Of a stretch of 62,579 nt of DNA, positions 57,101 through 62,579 are shown in pieces. The translations under genes and the position numbers were made by a program. The DNA is taken from the NCBI GenBank assembly GCA_022360315.1, contig JAKSDA010000236.1:1-62579 (forward strand), in the 5' to 3' direction. This DNA is from Pseudomonadota bacterium. GTDB lineage: Bacteria > Myxococcota_A > Polyangia > Haliangiales > Haliangiaceae. The notes under the pieces were generated by a model. That model was not told the DNA's origin, searched no databases, and saw only the letters and a list, made by a program, of their open reading frames with translations. Numbering within the stretch: the first letter of the stretch is position 1; the number at the start of each line of letters is the position of its first letter.

Positions 57101-57476
57101 GTGAACTCTGCACGCCAGAGTGGCCTGTCTGACGCCATAGAAGTGGTTCGAGCAATCCGCCCTGAAACCGCATCTGCAATACGGCATAAAAAAACCGGCA
57201 GCGCCAGGGCGTTGCCGGCGAGCGCGTTATCGAGAAGCCAGATTGTTCCGCCCGCGCCCAAGGACTCGATCCCGACTTCCAGGCCATCTGAGTCTGACTC
57301 CGAGAGCACGATTCACCCGGAGCCCGACGACGAAAAGCTCCCCGCCACAGTGCTGGCCAGGCGCCTGGACTGGGCCGCGCTCATTTGTGCAGCGCATCCT
57401 GGACCACCTGAACCTATCCGCTGATGCGCCGACAGCGGCTCGCAGCCCGCCGTCTACGTGGCGGGCGGTTGGGTAA
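57101..57476 (+). mobile_element. Degraded IS91-like transposase C-terminus
   Basis: Two frames hold pieces that resemble the end of IS91/IS801-type transposases: LPATVLARRLDWAALI in one (ending 57424) and QRILDHLNLSADAPTAARSP in the next (ending 57476). The usual cysteine pair segment (CPRCGG) between them is missing, so a deletion and frameshift have removed it. Only the tail survives. Confidence 0.45.
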
Positions 57477-57619
57477 TCCTAGGCTGCACTGTTCAGGGCG
57501 AGACTCGATGGTCGCGGATGGATTGGTCTATCCACTCCCTGAACTCAGTTCTTCAAACAGTGTTTCAGGCCACAGTTCAAGGCCGCCTACAAAACCTGCT
57601 CCCATGTTCAGGGTGTCGC

Positions 57620-57943
57620 AGGCCTCTCGCAAAAGTCAGCGTTATTTCACTTATGCCCTAAAAGATAGCGCTGCCCTTCCTCAAGGTTTTATGTTAGGGA
57701 AAAACATTCCCAATCCCTTTAATGAAACGACCACCATCGTTGCAGAACTACCTGCTCAGGTAAAAGAAGCAAAAATTGTGATTTATAGTCTCAACGGAGC
57801 CGAACTCCAAAGCTATTTGCTTAATCAAGAGGAAGAACATCTGTAGCAATCAAGGGCGGTTCGCTCCAATCAGGGATGTATATCTATCGTTGCTTGCCGA
57901 TGGACAGCTTATCGACACCAGGAAGATGGTTTTAACGAGGTAA
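57620..57943 (+). pseudogene. Bacteroidota-type T9SS C-terminal sorting domain fragment
   Basis: Three frames together give a type IX secretion sorting domain: FMLGKNIPNPFNETTTIVAE and KEAKIVIYSLNGAELQSYLL (ending in EEEHL), then GRTSVAIKGGSLQSGMYIY after one shift, then SLLADGQLIDTRKMVLTR and TAA at 57943 after a second. The pattern GxNxPNPFNxxT, GGxLxSGMYIY and a basic KMVLT end is diagnostic. The DNA here is AT-rich, unlike its neighbours. A 35-codon frame overlaps the stop (TAATG) and ends at 58050; it is too short to name. Confidence 0.75.
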
Positions 57944-58050
57944 TGATAGGCAATTTTAACAATGTATCAATGCTTCGGCTGGTTACGGAGCACTTCGATG
58001 AACTCAGTGTGCCACTTGCCGAAGCACTGTTACATTTTCAAATTATCTAA

Positions 58051-58510
58051 CTGATTATTAATCGTCGGCGTTCGCGAAATCGGATGCTGGGAGATGAATA
58101 GCCAGTGTCCCCGTCGCTACCCCGAATGGAGTTCGGCTGCAGCCGGCATATAGGTACCTCTCATCTGAGTCGCCGACTTTCCCGAAAAGCGGCGACTCGA
58201 CCCCGAGATGAGCACCTGATTTCAGCAGGTTACAGCTCCAAATGGCTCCGTTTCCTGCCGGCCGAGTCGCCGCTTTGCCGGCGACCGCCTCAAACGCATC
58301 GTAGTGGCGCTGTGGCGCCGTCGATCCCGAGATGGCGGTAAGGTACGGAAGGCCGCAGAACGGCCACTGGCGGGCATCTGAAGCGCTCTGAGGGCCATCT
58401 GCTTCGCTCGAGTTCGGCACCCGACGCGGGCCAGGGCGACCCGATGACGCCAACGCGAATGTGCTGGCTTATTCGATAGCTATTTTCGGTGAGCTCAGCT
58501 CCAATTCGGC
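58051..58510. other. Non-coding stretch with stem-loops
   Basis: No convincing gene is seen between the T9SS fragment and the GGTCATTT repeats. Two stem-loops with related arms occur: GAGTCGCCG at 58167-58175 with CGGCGACTC at 58190-58198, and GTCGCCG at 58266-58272 with CGGCGAC at 58279-58285. Nearby text tcgaccccgagatg and tcgatcccgagatg is also repeated, suggesting a repeated extragenic element. A minus frame 58058-58453 is not protein-like. Confidence 0.5.
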
Positions 58511-58511
58511 T

Positions 58512-58917
58512 GGTCATTTCTTGGTCATTTATCTGGTCACAAGCGCCCATTTGTCCATTTTTGGTCATTTATCGACGCAGCGCGCCAGTAGGGCAAAGTG
58601 AAGGCAGCCAGCCAGGTATGTAACTCGGTTTTATGGTAGTCTTATTCACAGAAATTCTCTGTCATGCCGGTCACAAGGTGTAGTTTGAAGTACAAAACCG
58701 CTGACGGATACGTTATCGACGCGTTTGCGCCGGCGAACAACCGATCAAACTCGTTGCCGACCGAGCCAATGACGCACTGCAGGGTCATTTTTGCATCTAA
58801 ATGGACGGCGCCCGGTCATTTAACAGTAAGCTCCTGGTTTAACTCGCCAATCGACGATTGAGTCCAGCGAAGTAGCCGTGTCGGTAGCCACCTCGGTCAT
58901 TTATCGACGCAGCGCGC
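58512..58917 (+). repeat. Cluster of GGTCATTT iteron-like repeats
   Basis: GGTCATTT occurs six times on the same strand, at about 58512, 58523, 58563, 58783, 58814 and 58895. Two of them belong to a longer repeat, ggtcatttatcgacgcagcg plus cgc (58563 and 58895). The cluster lies immediately downstream of a primase gene, in DNA without genes. Same-strand short repeats next to a replication gene are typical of iterons at plasmid origins. Confidence 0.5.
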
Positions 58918-58937
58918 TAGTCGGGTCCAACTGACCC

Positions 58938-59068
58938 GGGTCGGCGTGGTCATGGCGGCCGATTTTTCGCCCTTTTTCGAGAGCCGACACGGCGTGCGCT
59001 TGACCGGGTCGGCGTGGTCATGGCGGCCGATTTTTCGCCCTTTTTTGAGAGCCGAAACGGCGTGCGCT
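58938..59068. repeat. Tandem 63-bp near-identical repeat
   Basis: The segments 58938-59000 and 59006-59068 are the same 63 bases with two differences. The second copy contains the last 17 codons of the primase gene, so the first copy is a duplicate of its 3' end. Duplication by slippage or recombination is likely. Confidence 0.85.
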
Positions 59069-60565
59069 CTCGCGGGACGGGGCAGAGGTGGCCAGGAATT
59101 CAGCGAGCTGAGCGGGAGGAAAGACGTAGCCCACGTGCTTCTGGTTGGCAGCCGTCCATCGCGCGGCCCGGACCAATAGGTTGATCATGGATTTCGGATC
59201 GAGCCGGTCTACCCGATAGGCACCTGCGTAGTGGGTGATCTGGACGAACTCGCCGGCGCGACGATAGACGCGAAGGTCATTGTGAAGGGCAGAAATGGCC
59301 CGCCATGCGTCGCCTGCGAGGTCGAGCATATCGCGATTGGTGACGGCGATGGACGGCCGGGCGTCGCGTTTGTCCGCCGATTCGGCCGCGTGCCGCAAGG
59401 CCTTGGCAATGGTGCGCTCGATATATGCTGTGCCCTTTTTGGCGGCGTGTCCATCGGGCCGCTGCATCAGGACCGCTGCCAAAAGCGACGGATCGGTCAC
59501 GCCACATCGGGCAAGGTCGAGTACGAGCGAGTAGTCGCATCCCGACGAACTCCTGTCCATCGCGTGGCCGCCTGGATCGGCCTCTGTCTTGCCGGTGCCG
59601 TGAAACAAGTCGTGAAGCCAGGTGTCGACGACGAGCAGGGTCGATATCCATGGGTCGAGGACGCTCGGTACTTCGAGAGGCTGGTGGATCGGGATGAACC
59701 CCGCGACCGGAATGCAGAGAACTGCGCGCAGAAGGCGCGGGTCTTCTCGTCGCACGAAATCATCGAGAGGCTTGCTCGTGCGATGCGGCCGGTCTTCGGT
59801 CGGATCTCCCTTGATGCTCACAGTACCGGCGACCTTGATGATGCGCGATGGGTTGTAGATGCTGTCGATGAGAGCGCCATTGCCCGAAAATTTCTGGCGG
59901 ATGCGAGCCTCGAACGCGCGAAGGCGCTGGCGCATATTGTCGTATTCATGCCGGACGATGGGATAGGGCGGCACGGCAAACCAGAGGTGCACGCCGTTTC
60001 CGCTCATGACCCTGATCGGCCGCACGAAGCCGCGGGACTCGATCCAATCGGCGATGGCATCGGCGCGCTCGATGGCGATCTCGAGCTCGCCATCCGTCGA
60101 TGCCGTGTGCTTCGGCCGCTCTGGATCGACGTCGATGACCAGGCTCGTCAACCACTGGATGTCTCGATCCTGAGCCCCCGTTCGAAGACGGCACATCGTG
60201 TTGCTGGCCAGCTCCAGAAATGAAGCCGGCCGCGGCTGGATTCCTGCGTAGATGTTCGCCGTACCGTTGCATCGTCGGCAATATATGGTAAACGCGTCCT
60301 CACAGTCGAAGTACCCGATTCCGACGATTCCATGACCGGGCTTGATGGCGCGGACCTCAGTCACGCCAAAGCCAGTGTGACGTAGATAGTGGTAGCTCGC
60401 CCGGACGGAGGCCTCATCAAACGCTCGCTCCACATAGGGAACCAAGCTGTCCAGAAGAGCCGAATGGACAGTTTTATAAGGAATTTGGGATGATTTGATT
60501 CTCGAAAAATCGTCTCGCGCATGGGCAAAGAGTGTCCAGTTTTTTGGTGGGGATGGCTTGGTCAT
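59018..60565 (-). CDS. Archaeo-eukaryotic-type primase-like protein
   Basis: This 515-aa protein shows signs of the archaeo-eukaryotic primase superfamily: the metal-binding pair D145/D147 in VIDVDPERP, H193 in SGNGVHLWF and a late basic RIIKVAGTVSIKGD. A zinc-ribbon half-site (YCRRC) is at about 95-99. Such primases start replication of plasmids and phages. The ATG at 60565 is preceded by a weak site; 60604 is possible. It is followed by iteron-like repeats and lies divergently from a set of short genes. Confidence 0.8.
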   Translation of the reverse strand: MTKPSPPKNWTLFAHARDDFSRIKSSQIPYKTVHSALLDSLVPYVERAFDEASVRASYHYLRHTGFGVTEVRAIKPGHGIVGIGYFDCEDAFTIYCRRCNGTANIYAGIQPRPASFLELASNTMCRLRTGAQDRDIQWLTSLVIDVDPERPKHTASTDGELEIAIERADAIADWIESRGFVRPIRVMSGNGVHLWFAVPPYPIVRHEYDNMRQRLRAFEARIRQKFSGNGALIDSIYNPSRIIKVAGTVSIKGDPTEDRPHRTSKPLDDFVRREDPRLLRAVLCIPVAGFIPIHQPLEVPSVLDPWISTLLVVDTWLHDLFHGTGKTEADPGGHAMDRSSSGCDYSLVLDLARCGVTDPSLLAAVLMQRPDGHAAKKGTAYIERTIAKALRHAAESADKRDARPSIAVTNRDMLDLAGDAWRAISALHNDLRVYRRAGEFVQITHYAGAYRVDRLDPKSMINLLVRAARWTAANQKHVGYVFPPAQLAEFLATSAPSRESARRFGSQKRAKNRPP

Positions 60566-60783
60566 AGGTAAGCCACAGTTTTGATGGAAGAGACTCATGC
60601 CCATACCCGAAGCAAGTCATCACCCCACCAGATCTTGTAGTCGGATCGCGACCGAGCCCTAGAACTCGATTCTCGTGAGGCGAGCCGAACTGGCTCGGCC
60701 GTCTGTGTCTGGGTGACGTCGTAGACGACGACCCTCCGGCAGGCGGCCGCTGGCGCTGATCTGCGCGCCAGGAGGGGGGTGTG

Positions 60784-61583
60784 ATGCGACTTGGATCCAT
60801 GCGGGATGAATTGCGGCGCGAGCTGCAATCTGGCCGTACTCTACGACTCTACCGCGAAGCGCGACGGGGTGTACGCGCGCTCCGAGAGTATCCGTCGATG
60901 TTTGCGCTCATCGGCGCGCTCGACAATCGGGACACTGTCGGGTATCAGGCACAGGACGATCTGCTTCGCTATCTCGTCGGCCGAGTGCAACGGCGGCGGC
61001 AGGAGACTTTGTGGCGAAAGATCCTGCTCTATGGGTTCTTACCCGCTCTGGCCAGGATTCAAGGCAGAGCGCGCTCTGACGCCGATCCCGACGACGTCGA
61101 GGCGCTCTTGTGGGCCGTGTTCCTCGAGACGTTGACGGCCTATCCGCTGCGCCGCCGGCCAGGTTCGGTCGCTGCGGGCTCGTACGCGATACGAGAAAGA
61201 AGTACCACGCTGCACTTGACAGCATCCGCGAGGCTGACAAGGAGCAGCGCCAGGTCATCCTGTACATGCACCAGTTCGACATCGTACGAGTTGCCGACCA
61301 CATGGTCGACGAAGGGCCCAGGTTCACCGCGGACGAGCGCGCCGAAGCGCGCGCTCTGCTCTGCCGCTCGCCGCTCCAGCCCAAAGACGTGGACCTCATC
61401 CTGGCGACCGACGTTGATGGGATGACCGTCCCCGAATACATGAAGAAACGAAAACTCATCAAGGAAAGCGACGCTGACAACCAGCGCGAACGCGATCGAT
61501 TGTGGCGAAGGAGAATTCGCGCCAGGAAAAAACTCTACGAATTTCTGAAGTCTTTGCAGGCCGAGCGTCCAGTTTGGCACTGA
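60784..61583 (+). pseudogene. Frameshifted gene, possible sigma-like/structural protein
   Basis: The first frame (ATG 60784, GGAGG site) reads FALIGALDNRDTVGYQAQDD and LLYGFLPALARIQGRARSDA to ETLTAYPLRRRPGS; after a shift near 61175 the second frame reads LVRDTRKKYHAALDSIREAD and LCRSPLQPKDVDLILATDVD to 61583. The joined protein of about 265 aa has DPDDVEALLWAVFLETL, which resembles sigma region 2 in layout, but the match is weak. It is in the plasmid- or phage-like module. Confidence 0.5.
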
Positions 61584-61602
61584 TTTTGGCTTTTGGTTCA
61601 TT

Positions 61603-61857
61603 GTGACTGCCGATGCGGATCGGGCGTTGCTTGTCCGGAAAATCTTTCGCGAGATCGCGCTGACCCTCGCTGGCGTGTTCTCGCTCTACGAGGTCGATGA
61701 CGACGCCATCCGGGCGATCACACGTGGGGTCCTGGACGTCTTCGAGTCCCATACCGACGCCGGGCTTCCTCACCAGTCCGCCCAGCAACACCCAGCCGTT
61801 ACCGAAATGCTCGCCGCAATCGAAGGCGAACCGAATCCGACAAACGACAAACGATAG
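61603..61857 (+). CDS. Small hypothetical protein
   Basis: An 84-aa protein starting at GTG 61603, not recognised. It is acidic and helical (KIFREIALTLAGVFSLYEVD, DAIRAITRGVLDVFESHTDA). It lies 11 bp before the next gene, with which it is probably co-transcribed. Confidence 0.6.
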   Translation: MTADADRALLVRKIFREIALTLAGVFSLYEVDDDAIRAITRGVLDVFESHTDAGLPHQSAQQHPAVTEMLAAIEGEPNPTNDKR

Positions 61858-61868
61858 CGAGAAGAATC

Positions 61869-62576
61869 ATGGCCGATGTATGGAATACGTTAGCAGAGCG
61901 CGCCGACGAGCTGTCCGACTCCATCTTCGTGAAGCTCGAAAAGGGCGACAAGATCGTCGGAGTCTTTCTGGGTGACCCGCATCCAAAGGAAGTCGTATGG
62001 ACGGGCGAAATCTATGTCGATGCGAATTCTGCCGAAGGGCGCGCGCTGACAAAACGCGGCAAGAAACCCACGTTCCGGGCCGCGATCAACATCTTCGTCC
62101 CGGACGAGGAAGCCGTGAAGATCTTCGAGATGAGCGCGCCGACGTTCCGCGACATGTTCAAGTTGCGCCAGAAGTATGGCCTTGCTGGGTGGGCGTTCGA
62201 GATCGAGAAGCAGACTAAATCCAAATATACGATCCTGCCCGAGAAGCAACTATCGGACGAGCAGAAGCGCCGGGTTGCTGCGCTCGAGCTTCACGATCTC
62301 GGGCAGATCATCTCGGGCTCGAGCGAAGGCGATTTCGACAGCTACGACAAGTCTGAGCAGAGGGAAGACACTCCCAAGTCGAGAACCAATACGCTCCAGC
62401 CCGCCGCGCTGGAGGAACTCATGGGCCGGCTCAAGCAACTGCCTCGCGCGGCGGTCGATCGCTTCCTGGGTAAGTTTGGTGTGCAGCGCGTTCGCGACCT
62501 TCCGTCGTCCAGGAAAGACGAAGCGTTCGCAACCCTGGAAGCGCTCGAGCGAAGCGGCATCGACCCGTTCGAGTAG
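61869..62576 (+). CDS. Likely phage/plasmid ssDNA-binding protein
   Basis: A complete 235-aa protein whose N-terminal half (FVKLEKGDKIVGVFLGDPHP, then KEVVWTGEIYVD) resembles phage-type single-stranded-DNA-binding proteins of the gp32-like type. The C-terminal 100 residues contain a Ser/Asp-rich acidic linker (SGSSEGDFDSYDKSEQREDT) and a helical end. It starts at ATG 61869. With the primase it suggests a replication module. Function is by resemblance only. Confidence 0.65.
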   Translation: MADVWNTLAERADELSDSIFVKLEKGDKIVGVFLGDPHPKEVVWTGEIYVDANSAEGRALTKRGKKPTFRAAINIFVPDEEAVKIFEMSAPTFRDMFKLRQKYGLAGWAFEIEKQTKSKYTILPEKQLSDEQKRRVAALELHDLGQIISGSSEGDFDSYDKSEQREDTPKSRTNTLQPAALEELMGRLKQLPRAAVDRFLGKFGVQRVRDLPSSRKDEAFATLEALERSGIDPFE

Positions 62577-62579
62577 GCC

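Noticed and set aside
57190..57235. Possible terminator near aaaaaaaccggcagcgcc
   Set aside because: Arms are imperfect and no T-run follows on either strand in the required place.
58058..58453. 131-codon minus-strand frame
   Set aside because: Covers stem-loop repeats and shows no coherent protein pattern.

Overview
The window looks like high-GC chromosomal DNA from a myxobacterium-like organism (Myxococcota). The inference rests on a dev-type (MYXAN) CRISPR-Cas operon, Ser/Thr kinases with FHA and TPR partners, many cysteine-rich lipoproteins, a cytochrome P450 and a DUF4157 protein. No rRNA or tRNA was recognised.

Region 1 (1-10,025): the end of a CRISPR array and a complete MYXAN-type type I operon on the minus strand, in the order cas6-cas3-cas8-cas7-cas5-cas4/cas1-cas2-leader-array. 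A WYL-domain regulator lies upstream. Two copies of a 19-bp dyad sit between the regulator and cas6, at the presumed operon promoter.

Region 2 (10,325-26,300): intact housekeeping and metabolic genes: a membrane metallophosphoesterase, a secreted M28 peptidase, a GreA/GreB factor, ClpA and ClpS, an OPT transporter, a TetR-P450 pair with a 36-bp palindrome, a CDF metal exporter, a DUF1244-YjbQ pair and a Tsx-like outer-membrane protein.

Region 3 (26,367-38,625): accessory genes. These include a cytochrome-like lipoprotein, a broken Ala/Pro-rich gene that resembles linkers of DUF4157 proteins, a helix-turn-helix protein, a frameshifted ArdA antirestriction gene, two genes sharing a duplicated hairpin leader, several lipoproteins, and a translationally coupled FHA / Ser-Thr kinase / envelope-protein operon.

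Region 4 (38,731-50,600): a signalling and probable biological-conflict island. A kinase-TPR protein, an ECF sigma factor, a CHAT-STAND protein and an unknown 218-aa protein run leftward. A paralogous CHAT-STAND-FGE fusion, a GHKL ATPase, a receiver protein and a truncated second receiver run rightward. The rightward CHAT copy has lost its catalytic histidine.

Region 5 (50,400-58,500): debris and one striking gene. There are remnants of transposases, of an SPFH/HflC gene and of an ECF sigma gene, and a Bacteroidota-type T9SS sorting tail. Among them is an intact 1,176-aa gene joining an N-terminal DUF4157 (eCIS-core/pseudo-peptidase) domain to a C-terminal region with the hallmarks of a two-barrel RNA polymerase of the QDE-1/RdRP type (GG-V-K-G and GGDYDGD). 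I consider this the most interesting find in the window.

Region 6 (58,500-62,579): a replication-like module of iteron-like GGTCATTT repeats, an archaeo-eukaryotic-type primase, a frameshifted gene, a small ORF and a likely single-stranded-DNA-binding protein. It probably comes from an integrated plasmid or phage.

Disrupted genes are confined to the part right of about 27.6 kb while the first 26 kb is clean, so decay of accessory DNA is more likely than uniformly poor sequence.
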